Part shown: positions 42,701-49,032 of the stretch, in pieces
Numbering within the stretch: position 1 is the first letter of the stretch
Layout: each line of letters opens with the position of its first letter
Origin: Notospermus geniculatus
Taxonomy: Eukaryota; Nemertea; Pilidiophora; Heteronemertea; Lineidae
Reading direction: 5' to 3'
Length of the DNA stretch: 64,000 nt
Assembly: GCA_002633025.1 (NCBI GenBank)
Contig: NMRB01000440.1
Coordinates: 195,490-259,489 of the forward strand
Notes under the pieces: model-generated
Seen by the model: the letters and a program-made list of their open reading frames with translations, nothing else
Databases searched by the model: none
Told to the model about the DNA's origin: nothing
Translations under genes and position numbers: made by a program

Positions 42701-45512
42701 GGTATCGTGTCATCGTGTACAAGTGCCTATGGATTCAAGATAGTGTCTGTCTACTGGATAATTCCACAGTTTACCCTTATGGGATTGGCGCAGCTGACAA
42801 TCTACACTGCAGGTAAAGGGGGCGACATCGCCAGCGATCTGGGCCGACCGCACAGAAAGTCCGATAGTGCTACAGGCGCCTATCGGCAGTTAGTTACAAC
42901 GCATTTCTCCCATTAAATAAACTGCTGATAGGTGCCGAAAACACTATCGGACTTCCTGTGCGGTCATCCCTGATCGCCACCGAGTGGTATCGGCTGTTGA
43001 CGCTAGGTGTGCTATTTCATTTAGAACAGTTTCTTGAATTCTATAAACACTGAACAGACGTTAAAAAATAATGAAATAGTCCTAAACAAAACTACGTAAT
43101 ATCGTCTTCGTATTCATACGATGGCTGGTAAAGGACATCAATATATATTTTTTAAAAAGTCGGGATCCCGACTTTTAAAATTTCGGGATCCCGACTTTTA
43201 ATGAAAGCAAGGCATTTCCACGGTCAGTTGAGTATTCGTGGTCCAAGGCGAAACAACGCGACGGCGTCAACCCTGGTTTAATTCTCAACAATGACAGTAA
43301 GTTAAATTAGAACAAAACAAGACCCAATGTCATGTGTGTAGGTACATGTTGACAGCCTAACATCGAGTGTCAGCCACAGGAGTTTGTCTAGAAATGTATA
43401 AAAGAACGTTATTGCTCACCCTGTGACCCTGTAGGCATATATCGTATGTACTAATGTACACGGCCTACCGCCATACAATACACACACAGACAAGGACACT
43501 CACTCCATTTGACACGTCGCCGAAATTGGTCTTTTCTTCCAAAACGAATCCAATAAAATCCAAACCACAGCCGGTTAGTTGAAGATAAACACTATATCCA
43601 GTCATATGATCCATCAATTTATTGAAAAAAAAATCATTAAGTCATGAAAATCGATAACGGCTTCCAGGACAACAATTCAGACAGATCATCTCGGAGATCC
43701 CTTTCGTGACCCAGTTGGTAGTATCCATTCTATGGACTGAGTCCAAATGGACTGAGTAACTTGGACTGAGTGCCAAAATGTGAAAAATGCAAGAAACAAG
43801 CCGTTTTGTGATATTATATCAAAGAATACTGCCTAGGTACTGATAAGACTAGTACTCCCCCTCATTTTTCTCCAGCAAAAGCGAACGAAAGCAACAGAAT
43901 AAGCAGAAAAAAGGGAGTTTAGTGAGTTACGTTCCACTAACATTCTGCATTTTAGAATCAACACTTCTGGGTATCGGTATTTCCAGGAAATATCATGGGA
44001 CGAGATAGCCCCATTTCGAATCAGTCGCAGGACGGCATGCACGGCCTGTTTCACGTGTGTATAAGAGCAACCTTTGGAACGAGGTTGCAAAATCCCCCAC
44101 ATCGCATTCCGTGAATCGTTACCTCGAAAGGCGTGCCACATGACGTGACGTCGTCATGTTTTGTTGCTATTTATAGACTGAGTGCGGAGCTCTATTGGGT
44201 TGATGTAACTTGGGGATTTCAGGTCGGCTTAGCGAAGAACAAATGTTTTGTTTTTCTTAACTATTTCACGTTCTACTTGGCCATGTCGAATTAGCGGAAC
44301 CAGGGGAAACAACGGAACTAGCGGAACTTGAAGGAAAACATAATGTTGTTTTTTAAATAATAACTGCACTGTTCAAATCGAATTGTTAGGCGCCGGAAAA
44401 ACTAGGTCTACGGTAGGCCGAGGCCATGTAGGCCTACTGGTAGCCTAGCCTAGTCATGGCATGCCTAGAGCCTACATTTAGGTCTCAATCGGGACGTCAT
44501 GACTGCAGCCTCGTGTGGCCTAGCAACACCAAGTCACGTGTTGCTTTCAGTCAACAGCTAAACGAAGCAACAACGAGTCACGTGTTCGTTCTATCGGCTG
44601 CAGACCAGGTTCCGCTGGTTCCGTTGTTTCCGCTGGTTCCGCTAATTCGACATGGACGTTCTACATATTGAAGATAACCATTTCTTACCAATTTATGGTG
44701 ATAACATTTCATTATTATTGTTTATATCATTTTTGGCACTCAGTCCAAGTTACTCAGTCCATTTGGACTCGGTCCATAGAATGGATACTACCGACCCGGT
44801 AAATACTTCGGAATTTCTCGGAATCAAACTGGCTCATGAGAGGGATTTGTGTGAATATTGATGTCCTTTACCAGCCACCGTATATTCTAGATCCATTCTT
44901 GATCGGAACATTACCGACTCGAAATCAAAGGATCAAATGAATCCTTATCTCCTTGTTCTTCCTTTTCAGCTTTTGTTTTCTGCTATCTTGAAAGCTCATC
45001 AGGTCTACAGACGTTCGTAACTACGGTGGCTATGTGCCTAAGCTTCCTTACAACAGCAGTTGAGGCACTTATTGCTACGACAACAGGTATAACAAACAAT
45101 TTGTCAGCACAAACCTATATTATAATGCGGTAATTGGCCATGCCTAACGGGTATCCAACTTTCCAAAAAACCTATGGTGGTAGTCATCAGCCGCATATGT
45201 AAGACTACATCGTACATCAGTCGCGCTTCGAATCAGCCATTCAAAGCAAGATCATTTTTTTTTCCAGATCTCCATCTCGTGGCCCATTATGATCTCGTAT
45301 ACTACATCCTTGCTGGAATTCTTGCATTCATTCTTGTCGGCGCATTCGCTCCTGCATCGGTTCTGTACGCGCGAGCGAACAAAGCGATCAGTGATGTCAT
45401 CCAAGAGCGGGAGGCAAGGAGCAGAACTTCTTCACGACACTCTGGGCCACACTTCAACACTACTGACCAGCTTCCTGTAACCATGAGCCGAGAAGATGCA
45501 TTGGACAACTAG
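18489..45512 (+). CDS. POT/SLC15-family (peptide/histidine transporter-like) membrane transporter, ten exons
   Basis: Proposed exons: 18489-18714, 30238-30336, 33170-33237, 35616-35755, 38111-38307, 39958-40058, 40722-40899, 42660-42812, 44970-45086, 45268-45512. Every junction has AG/GT and matching phase, and the sum is 1524 nt (507 aa plus stop). SLC15 proteins are multi-pass, usually proton-coupled, oligopeptide or histidine carriers of plasma or endolysosomal membrane. Family signs are PIMIGLYADTYAGRYRTAL (TM2/loop signature), PPLLTLGAEQL (the PxxxxxGADQF position), AFLLGSRWYR at the end of TM6, QYIVVFIIPVIEVI, and VYWIIPQFTLMGLAQL in the late TMs. Oddities: the TM1 ExxER proton-coupling motif is absent (FVQTFVLNGVD instead), and TM7 is not seen. 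The protein is about 60 aa short, so exon 6 may be wrong or an exon may be lost in the 40166-40307 gap. The N-terminus carries a dileucine-like EESMPLL, fitting endolysosomal sorting. Confidence 0.75.
18999..19200. repeat. Left member of a 200-bp inverted pair spanning intron 1
   Basis: Sequence around TTTAATTTAAGGATGTTAAC and CTACCGGAATGATTTTTGTA recurs inverted at 29980-30170, about 10.8 kb away and just before exon 2. Identity is high by eye. Confidence 0.7.
19720..20521. other. Assembly gap (N)
   Basis: 802 N, followed by a C-run and an A-run. Open frames reported across it are artefacts. Confidence 0.99.
21058..22080. mobile_element. Long-TIR element, AATGGGGAACCCGC ends, about 360-390-bp arms, CRE-rich
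   Basis: Arms 21058-21445 and 21720-22080 mirror each other, for example CCGACAGGTCGGCGCTGCGA and ATCTCTTCATTTTAAGAAAA. The arms hold clustered TGACGTCA/GACGTCAT sites. The centre (21446-21719) carries further GTGACGTCATGACG. There is no ORF of note. It abuts the next element with only ATT between them. Confidence 0.8.
23057..23213. mobile_element. MITE nested in the left arm, TTA duplication
   Basis: Ends AGCTAAAGACACATACATGT and ATGTGCCTTTAGCT, with arms sharing GATGCGGTTCGTGCTC. TTA lies on both sides. The right arm of the host element (about 24065-24080) is the empty site and lacks it. Confidence 0.75.
23262..23336 (-). other. tRNA-Ala-like module (anticodon-position AGC) in left arm
   Basis: The minus strand runs GGAGCCCTGATAGCCTAGTG (A box), a stem-loop with loop TTAGCAA (anticodon AGC), then GGGTTCGAATCCAGCCC (B box). 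The acceptor stem does not close cleanly, so it is a tRNA-derived module rather than a standard tRNA gene. Its partner is at 23952-24026. Confidence 0.5.
23952..24026 (+). other. tRNA-Ala-like module (anticodon-position CGC) in right arm
   Basis: Mirror partner of the minus-strand module at 23262-23336. The loop is TTCGCAA, so the anticodon position reads CGC. The A box GATAGCCTAGTGGTTATC is identical. The B box has TTTGAATCC. Confidence 0.5.
24466..25332. mobile_element. Third-level nested inverted-repeat element
   Basis: TTCCCGTCTTTGCCGCTTCA at left is mirrored by TGAAGCGGCAAAGACGGGAA at right. GCCATTTTGACAGGG is mirrored by CCCTGTCAAAATGGC. A fourth-level MITE sits inside at 24765. Confidence 0.65.
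24765..24976. mobile_element. MITE family copy 2 (AATGAGGAACTTT ends)
   Basis: Ends AATGAGGAACTTT and AAAGTTCCTCATT. Internal ACGTTCTAGGACCGGTAAC and CAGAGGCC are shared with copies at 15156 and 40947. Confidence 0.7.
25599..25718. mobile_element. 120-bp near-perfect foldback (AGGGAGGTTTCGCAAG ends)
   Basis: Arms of about 53 bp, including ACGACGACGTTTATCTATTG, face their complement around a loop of about 14 nt. Related GTGAGGTTTCGCAA ends occur near 4990 and 47531. Confidence 0.75.
26967..27489. mobile_element. MULE-like MITE copy 1, 9-bp duplication CCCTGACTG
   Basis: Nested in the TA-flanked element. GGCCACGTCGAATTAGCGG at left and CCGCTAATTCGACATGG at right. CCCTGACTG lies on both sides (26958-26966 and 27490-27498). 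A further MITE is nested inside at 27080. Confidence 0.75.
27080..27217. mobile_element. Palindromic MITE, GGGGCCGTATTCAAAAAGGG ends, CTA duplication
   Basis: Arms share CAAAAAGGG, AAGACTTAGACGCGTGTAAC and complement. CTA flanks it. The second copy of its host (near 44401) shows the empty site AAACTAGGTCTAC. Confidence 0.75.
27626..28393. mobile_element. Element with TIR GCCCGGTTTCACAAAGAATC and 5-bp duplication CCAAG
   Basis: Ends GCCCGGTTTCACAAAGAATC and complement. CCAAG is repeated at 27621-27625 and 28394-28398. Copy B shows the empty site CACCAAGTTTCGG. Arms are rich in CTTAAGTCA/TGACTTAAG units. Confidence 0.85.
29202..29580. mobile_element. MITE, TIR CTGTATCCGATGT, TA duplication
   Basis: Ends CTGTATCCGATG and CATCGGATACAG. 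Arms share GGGAAGATCGTCGTGCCTAG and TAGATTTTCTAATTA. TA lies on both sides. Confidence 0.75.
29980..30170. repeat. Right member of the inverted pair in intron 1
   Basis: Complement of 18999-19200, ending about 70 bp before exon 2. The shared core includes CACCCCCACCAGTCAACTAA. Confidence 0.7.
30238..30336 (+). CDS. Transporter exon 2: TM2 and the ADTYAGRYRT signature loop
   Basis: The acceptor CTAACAG precedes it and the donor GTGAGT follows. It encodes LMYFVPIMIGLYADTYAGRY, closely matching the PxxGxxADxxxGRYRT signature of POT carriers. Confidence 0.85.
30441..32710. mobile_element. CAGGTGTAGCAG-family MITE half-sites bracketing a retroelement-bearing insertion
   Basis: 30450-30500 carries CCCCCAGGAAAAAGTGTC and CCATGACGGAATAAGGC. 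32613-32705 resumes with AAAACCAATTTGCAAGAGATTAG and TGTTCACATGACG. In the intact relative at 1980-2100 these parts are contiguous. About 2.1 kb, including the Penelope-like fragment, therefore separates two halves of one old MITE. Confidence 0.5.
31394..32462 (-). pseudogene. Penelope-like retroelement, 3' part of RT plus GIY-YIG endonuclease, decayed
   Basis: Penelope-like elements encode an RT linked to a C-terminal GIY-YIG endonuclease. Read on the minus strand from 32462, the sequence encodes TDLYVKPTDTHQYL, then a CHSGHIKRSIPFS segment and LRICSERP-like wording. Next come a spacer helix, KIPLVLTYHPGLPDI and PLIAFRRPENLRDVLVRAKV. The last open frame (31394-31894, 166 aa) holds CDPCSGKGPKRGRKCQLC (Cys motif), NVVYCITCTRC...QYVGQRTCFRKRMNNH (GIY-YIG domain with R and H) and AHFKLPGHS. 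Breaks: an in-frame TAA near 32340, a frameshift near 32250 and another near 31935. The 5' RT core is missing (5' truncation at about 32462). It lies antisense in intron 2 of the transporter. Confidence 0.85.
33170..33237 (+). CDS. Transporter exon 3: TM3
   Basis: Acceptor TTATACCAG and donor GTACGT. It encodes SLLGLVALLTYDASSVNMTP, a TM3-like helix plus a loop. Confidence 0.75.
33484..33575 (-). pseudogene. Inverted partial copy of transporter exon 4 and its splice donor
   Basis: The reverse complement matches the last 75 or so nt of exon 4 plus about 25 nt of intron 4. Shared strings include TGACGCTTGGG, GTCAACCCCTCGAGGATT and GGAGCAAGATGGTAAGA. It has small indels (one C lost, ATT-like insertion) and scattered substitutions, so it is not an assembly duplicate. 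It lies about 2.1 kb upstream of exon 4 in opposite orientation, directly beside Penelope-like sequence. Confidence 0.7.
33564..33860 (+). mobile_element. Possible 3' coding end and tail of a Penelope-like element
   Basis: The frame 33496-33798 encodes TDWEVVAIRKRSLDRDYKR, then LIEAIQIKRYRPGI. This resembles the region after the GIY-YIG domain in Penelope-like proteins, which often reads like WIKEAIxIRK. A tail with GGTGGCGCCACTGTATTC follows and recurs inverted at 34478-34505. There is no RT domain here; this is a 5'-truncated fragment. Confidence 0.35.
34669..35301. mobile_element. Nested element, TIR CCAAAAATATATAACACCAA, 5-bp target duplication TGATA
   Basis: Both ends are CCAAAAATATATAACACCAA and complement, continuing to ATACAACTCGAAA. 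TGATA lies on both sides (34664-34668 and 35302-35306). The unoccupied sequence is seen in the opposite arm (33440-33464), which reads straight through. Internal ORFs are unremarkable. Confidence 0.75.
35616..35755 (+). CDS. Transporter exon 4: TM4 and PxxxxxGAEQ loop
   Basis: Acceptor CCACTTACAG, donor GTAAGA, ends phase 2. It encodes FILFVILSLIGASVLIPPLL, then TLGAEQL. This corresponds to the GxGGxxPxxxxxGADQF segment, with the glycines replaced by GASVLIP. Confidence 0.8.
35955..37685. mobile_element. MITE (TTGGCTAATGGCCAGCGCAC ends) split by a 1.57-kb insertion
   Basis: 35955-36097 reads as an almost complete palindrome with arms CCAGCGCACACGTTCAACA and complement. Its last bases resume at 37673 after the inserted long-TIR element. 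It ends in GGCTTAAGCTAA. Confidence 0.6.
36098..37663. mobile_element. Long-TIR (Mutator-like) non-autonomous element with 9-bp target duplication
   Basis: Ends are GGTCGGGTGACAAGCGCGG and CCGCGTTTGTCACTCGACC. TGTGCGCTG is duplicated at 36089-36097 and 37664-37672. Arms are about 620-750 bp and stay alignable to near the centre at about 36850. One example is GGGGCGCTGCGATCGCTTT, mirrored at 37125-37145. There are many AAACAGAGACGT-type units. The right arm has an extra segment near 37310-37440. No transposase; 9-bp duplications are the mark of MULEs. Confidence 0.8.
37676..37870. mobile_element. Palindromic MITE, TIR AAGCTAATCATTGGTTCCAC
   Basis: Arms of about 85 bp include CACCAAAAATAGATAGGC and GTGTACAACTAAATTTT around a loop at about 37765-37790. 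A third, solo arm lies at 37987-38049. Confidence 0.75.
38111..38307 (+). CDS. Transporter exon 5: TM5-TM6 region
   Basis: Acceptor TACTTTGTAG; the first G completes a Trp codon split at exon 4. It ends phase 1 at GTAAGA. It encodes WSICTGMIAHTMEDLL and then VLSVGAFLLGSRWYRTSS, which fits the hydrophobic stretch and FLLGxxxYR end of TM6. The usual FxxxNxG of TM5 is not recognisable. Confidence 0.65.
38469..38520. repeat. Short near-perfect hairpin in intron 5
   Basis: AATGTTCATCAGTGATGGTG and its complement CACCATCATTGATGAACATT around a loop of about 8 nt. It is too small to be a typical MITE here. Confidence 0.6.
38733..39932 (+). repeat. Interspersed repeat copy B: TAGCTCAC terminus with five 145-148-bp units
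   Basis: An uninterrupted copy of the family at 26.59-29.19 kb. It starts TTAGCTCACTCGTGAGC and ends GAGTGAGCACATGCTCCATG. Internally TCCAATATGGCC plus GCCAGGTGGC recurs with starts at 39187, 39332, 39478, 39626 and 39772. Units alternate GGACATCC and ACTTCC leaders, so the true repeat may be a dimer of about 292 bp. It is not coding; it ends just before exon 6. Confidence 0.75.
39958..40058 (+). CDS. Transporter exon 6 (least certain)
   Basis: Acceptor TGCTGCACAG and donor GTAAAA. Length 101 nt joins exons 5 and 7 in phase. The peptide (YKGKAASASRMATGRTIPAD, then TFCCPSW) has no family match. The expected TM7 is missing, and a 142-N gap lies in the next intron. This could be a chance frame, with the real exon lost in the gap. 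Confidence 0.4.
40166..40307. other. Assembly gap (N)
   Basis: 142 N inside intron 6 of the transporter; it may hide the TM7 exon. Confidence 0.99.
40722..40899 (+). CDS. Transporter exon 7: EIVRPWEQYIVVFIIPVIEV segment
   Basis: Acceptor CTTGTTTTAG, donor GTTCGT, ends phase 1. FIIPVIEVIAW fits the IPxxE/D helix after the central loop in POT carriers. The other two frames are interrupted or not hydrophobic. Confidence 0.75.
40947..41140. mobile_element. MITE family copy 3 (GGGAGACTTTCC ends; TGACGTCA sites)
   Basis: Ends are GGGAGACTTTCC and GGAAAGTCTCCC. Inner TAGAGGCC/GGCCTCTA and GGTCCTAGAAC/CTTTCTAGGACC are inverted. Related to 15156-15324 and 24765-24976. Confidence 0.75.
42150..42535. 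mobile_element. MITE in intron 7 (CAATGAACCCAACCTCGT ends)
   Basis: Left ACCTCGTTCTCAGGGGTCG is mirrored at right by CCCCTGGGGACGAGGTTG. Inner ACTAACCCCTGGCATCAGC is mirrored by GCTGATTCCAGGGGTTAGT. Confidence 0.65.
42660..42812 (+). CDS. Transporter exon 8: two late TM helices
   Basis: Acceptor GTTTTCTAG, donor GTAAAG. It encodes MGSVLVIVSVLVTGIVSSCT, then VYWIIPQFTLMGLAQLTIYT. The latter is the WQIPQYxLxGxAE-type helix of POT proteins, here with Q in place of the usual E. Confidence 0.82.
42820..42981. mobile_element. Palindromic MITE immediately after exon 8
   Basis: Arms GACCGCACAGAAAGTCCGAT and ATCGGACTTCCTGTGCGGTC, with outer GGCGACATCGCCAGCGATC against TGATCGCCACC. It begins about 8 bp past the splice donor. 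Confidence 0.7.
43117..44886. mobile_element. Long inverted-repeat element in intron 8, with nested insertion
   Basis: Outer ends ATGGCTGGTAAAGGACATCA and TGATGTCCTTTACCAGCCA. Inner arms at 43710-43785 and 44725-44795 share GTATCCATTCTATGGACTGA-type and AGTAACTTGGACTGAGTGCC blocks. The copy at 44277-44655 is nested inside. Confidence 0.65.
44277..44655. mobile_element. MULE-like MITE copy 2, 9-bp duplication ACGTTCTAC
   Basis: Ends GGCCATGTCGAATTAGCGG and CCGCTAATTCGACATGG. ACGTTCTAC lies at 44268-44276 and 44656-44664. About 80-90% alike, by eye, to the copy at 26967-27489, which has a different 9-bp duplication. Confidence 0.75.
44970..45086 (+). CDS. Transporter exon 9
   Basis: Acceptor CCTTTTCAG, donor GTATAA. 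It encodes FVFCYLESSSGLQTFVTTVA, then MCLSFLTTAVEALIATT. This matches the ExxYxxxPxxxRS...L helix pair near the C-terminus of POT carriers in position, though the P and R are not kept. Confidence 0.7.
45268..45512 (+). CDS. Transporter exon 10: last TM, cytosolic tail, stop
   Basis: The acceptor follows a strong T-tract, TTTTTTTTTCCAG. It encodes YDLVYYILAGILAFILVGAF, the last helix, then a charged tail with VIQEREARSRTSS ending at TAG. Confidence 0.8.
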
Positions 45513-45628
45513 AAATTGACTTACCAGTCAATTTGAAAGACCGCCCTTGGAAATTGGGAGCTAAGACAGAGTTGACTGATGGAGAATTATTATCGAGCGG
45601 CCAGGTGCCAGGTTTTTGAAATAGGGAG

Positions 45629-45634
45629 AATAAA
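45629..45634 (+). promoter_or_regulatory. Poly(A) signal AATAAA for the transporter
   Basis: AATAAA 117 nt after the transporter stop codon. Confidence 0.5.
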
Positions 45635-45639
45635 AGTCG

Positions 45640-46185
45640 CCCATTCATAAAAAGCAGGGACACTTTTTTTTCCAAAGAGGGAGACTTGATTTCTCCCTAC
45701 TAACTTCAGAAGGAGAAGCTGTAAAGGTCACTACTATTCAGTGATAAACTGAACTATGTGCTATGTAGGCCTACTGCCAACAGGGTGCAATAACAGATAT
45801 TTGGCGGACCAGAAAGGGATTGACTCTTCCCCACATCCATTGAATCATCAATCAAGAGAGGAACCAGTCCAGGGTGATCACAACGCCATCTTCAGCATAC
45901 ATAACGAACTAAAAGCACATTGTGTAATGTAAGCTGCATGTCATAAGGGTTTTTTCACTTAGCAGATAGACGCGAGCAAGGACCGTAGTTTTGTATTGAT
46001 GTGTAGATTAAGCCTGTTAGTCATAGCGCCTGTTGTCTTTATCTGGCCAATAGGCTTGAGGCACTCATGCTGGCCATTGGCACTTTATGCAAATAACCGA
46101 TATGAAAGGGTCTGTGCAGAGGTATGGCAGTAGTGGCATTGAATTGAATAGGATTATAAGGACTAAAATTATCCCCTAAGCAGGG
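45640..46185. other. Intergenic 3' of the transporter; no gene seen
   Basis: Unique-looking sequence, possibly including the transporter 3' UTR beyond the poly(A) signal. Confidence 0.3.
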
Positions 46186-46950
46186 GCGGATCTAGGATTT
46201 TGGCAACGGGGGGGGGGGGGTTCNGGCGGATCTAGGATTTTGGCAACGGGGGGGTTCAGCACCGACAAATGGAACGATAAGTACATGATGCAGGAAAATG
46301 CAATGAAAAAATGATTAGGGTTTGTATCCGAAGCCACTTACGGGGCTGCTACTCATGCTAAAGAGTCAAAGCGCGTTGGCGTGGGCCGAAGGTCCTTGGC
46401 CCGACGGGGGGTCTGAGGGCCTCCCCCAGGAAAATTTGAAAATCTAGATGCTCTGAGACGCGTTCTGGGGCATTTTCCTGTGAGATTTGTTCCTAAAAAC
46501 CACGTCCGAAATCAGTGTTTTTATGTCAAATAAGCCAGAAATCTTTGACCTATAGTTGCAATGACGCTCATTTCATGCGGAAGGCACTGAGGGTGGTAAC
46601 AAAGGGGGCAGAATAGTTGTGCATTATTGGTTATTCAACAATCAGCCCTGTCCTCCTCAACGCGTTGCTTTGAATGCGAGGGCACTGTTCGCCATAGGGG
46701 GTGAGGTCGTTCACACCGCCGACCTCCTAGAGTCGCCCATGGCTCTGGTTACGTCGTGGCACCTGGAGAGTGGGGGTCGGGATTACCTAGACCTTCGATT
46801 GGAAGCTATCAATGCCGTGAGAACACTTTTGTATGCTCCGAACTCTTCGTTAAACCGGAAATGCAGTTTTTAAAAATGGTCACCGCGGCCGCCAAGGGGG
46901 GGGGGGTATCGAACCCCCTGAACCCCCCCCCCCCCCTAGATCCGCCTATG
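46186..46950. mobile_element. Element with GGGGCGGATCTAGGATTTTG terminus and G/C homopolymer ends
   Basis: The left end GGGGCGGATCTAGG is partly duplicated around an N at 46224. The right end is CCCTAGATCCGCC. The inside is non-coding except for short frames (46619-46873) that I do not recognise. Confidence 0.6.
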
Positions 46951-47247
46951 CCCTAAGGCTGCCATCACATACACTCAATAATTCAGTGGTCTCGGCCTCC
47001 GCTCGAAGCTGTCAGCGTATAACTCGAGGCCACTCGGGACGAGTGTAGCGATCACATAGAACTACATGCCACACGTGCAGGCTTGTTAACAAAGGCTTCA
47101 CAAGGGGCTCGTGACCGCGAAGCCAAAGAGAGGTTGCGGAGCTTTCCGACTCCGGCTTGAACTACCAGAATGAATTGCAGTCCGCTGTAGACATCCTTGA
47201 TAAAAACGATTTGATCGACGTTTGCAAATCGTAAAATGCCATTACAG

Positions 47248-47421
47248 TATAACCTCCCTTAGCGGACACCTCTGCCAGGAGGACACCTCTCTATTAAGGA
47301 CACCAAAGTTCAGTCCCAAATTGGTCATTCCTATTCATTTTGACCTCTGTAATCAGGACACCTCTCAATTAAGGACAGCATTTGTCAGTCCCGAAGGTGT
47401 CCTTAATAGAGAGGTTCTACT
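47248..47421. mobile_element. MITE with GxGGACACCTCT units, TA-type ends
   Basis: ACCTCCCTTAGCGGACACC at the left and GGTGTCCTTAATAGAGAGGT at the right. Inner direct GACACCTCTC(A/T)ATTAAGGACA units occur at about 47282 and 47349. Confidence 0.6.
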
Positions 47422-47530
47422 GCTTTGTGGCAGAATAAGTTCGACTCGTAATCGGAAGTGTACGTAAATCGCAAATAATAGTCGTGTTTCAAGTCGTAAC
47501 GACTAGGATTACGACTTCAATATTCAATAG

Positions 47531-47660
47531 TGAGGTTTCGCAACTTGACGAACTACGAACTACGAACACGAAATACGAAAATAGAGTTCGTATTTCGTAT
47601 TAAGCAAATTTTTGGTTTCGCATAAAATACGAAATACGAAACACGAATGCCCGTTACATG
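47531..47660. repeat. TACGAA-rich simple sequence
   Basis: Repeated ACGAA/TTCGT words, including CTACGAACTACGAACACGAA, after a GTGAGGTTTCGCAA terminus. Low-complexity foldback remnant. Confidence 0.5.
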
Positions 47661-47880
47661 CGCAGTAGCGGTCGTAGAAGGCGCTTTTACTAAAATTGGC
47701 GACTGCAGATGAAGTGGAGCCGGGAGTGCCCGCTGTACACGATCAAACACCCTGCCAACACTTCAAACGAAGGCTCAGAACATGATAGGCCAGGGGGCGC
47801 CATCTTATTTGTCTTCGAGCTCTGGAGGTGTCAACATCCTCTGGTGAGCTCCTGCTGAACACTTTTTTGAAAGAAAAAAA

Positions 47881-47955
47881 CTAGACCCAGGTGGGAATCG
47901 AACCCACTCTCTGTTATCTTTGTTTCACCGCCTTCCCCATTCGCCCACCGAACTT
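47881..47955 (-). other. tRNA-like module
   Basis: On the minus strand, GTGGGTTCGATTCCCACC forms a good T-arm with B box. Upstream GGCGAATGGGGAAGGCGG is A-box-like. A full cloverleaf is not convincing. Confidence 0.35.
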
Positions 47956-48007
47956 GATGGTAGGCTTCCCAGGTTTTGTAACTCGAAGGCCTACGCCTAT
48001 AACACAA

Positions 48008-48075
48008 ATTGTTGGCTGAGTGGATAGAGTGGTCGACTGCAAATCAGAAGGTGGACGGTTCGAATCCCGTCTATG
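48008..48075 (+). other. tRNA-like module (anticodon-position GCA)
   Basis: TGGCTGAGTGGATAGAGTGG (A box) and GACGGTTCGAATCCCGTC (T-arm with B box, paired 5+5), with CTGCAAA as the anticodon loop. The acceptor stem does not pair. It stands head to head with the module at 47881-47955. Confidence 0.4.
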
Positions 48076-48659
48076 ACTATAATTTTTTTTTGTATGGAAT
48101 AGGCTTACACTGCGCAAAATTTAAGTTCTGAATGTCAGAGTTCGGTTCGGACTTCGCTCTTCGACGCAAAACGCACGACAAATCTGCAAAATATTCGTGC
48201 CTTCTTTTTTGGCAACTGATTCTAAAGGTGTTGCTGTTCCTATGTCTTTCTACCGTTAAAGCTGCAACTTTCAGGAAAGATGTTTAATATCTGTGACATT
48301 ATGACTACTAAATATAACAATCATAGCTTTAACACTTTTGAATTACCCTAAAATGAAAAGTGTTATCGTTTTTTCTGGGCCACCCGATATAGTCGGTATG
48401 AATAAAGCGGAGTATTTACTCAGGTTTTTCAAGTACATGCTCCAAATTTTCAAGGTAGCTCCAGACCTACCTTGGAAGCCGAAGTGAGAGACACACCTTA
48501 GTACAATGGTAGCTTTTTTGCAAATTCCGTGCCAAAGGAAGGTATATGCCGAAAGGCGAACGTGCCAGGAAAACAGGTAGGACTACCCCGCCCTGTTCCG
48601 CTTTGATGAGGAAAATGTCGGTCGTACAGGTGTAATGAAATCTAATGTTCCCGATACCA

Positions 48660-48805
48660 GATGTCCGCTTCTTTTGTTCAGGGGACATCTCGTGACAGAA
48701 GTTCCTATCTGTTAGTGCCCGGCCTATTGTAGCTGCCGCTTATTCCGTCAGAAACTTTTGTTGGGGGACATCTCAACCGGGGTACATGACATTCTACTAC
48801 ACCGG
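48660..48805. mobile_element. Diverged CAGGTGTAGCAG-family MITE
   Basis: Contains GCTGCCGCTTATTCCGTCA, TTTTGTTGGGGGACATCT and CTACTACACCGG, in the same order as the family arm at 2200-2280. Confidence 0.45.
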
Positions 48806-49032
48806 CAGAAATAGTTTCCATTTCAGAAGCCACAAAATCGATGCATCAATCAGGTTGGTCGAATTTGATCACATGATTTTGTGAGGTAAACATAACCACG
48901 TGCTACATGGAGGCAGCCATATTAAATGACGTCATTCCTACGCGAAAAGAAGTACGGGGCACTGACGTTTGAAGGCAATCACTAAGGTGAAACCGTGTGA
49001 CCTCTGCATAGGAGATTGCAAGTGTGGTGAGA

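Noticed and set aside
48008-48075. Functional tRNA-Cys gene
   Set aside because: The A and B boxes and T arm are good, but the acceptor stem does not pair and the anticodon stem is poor.
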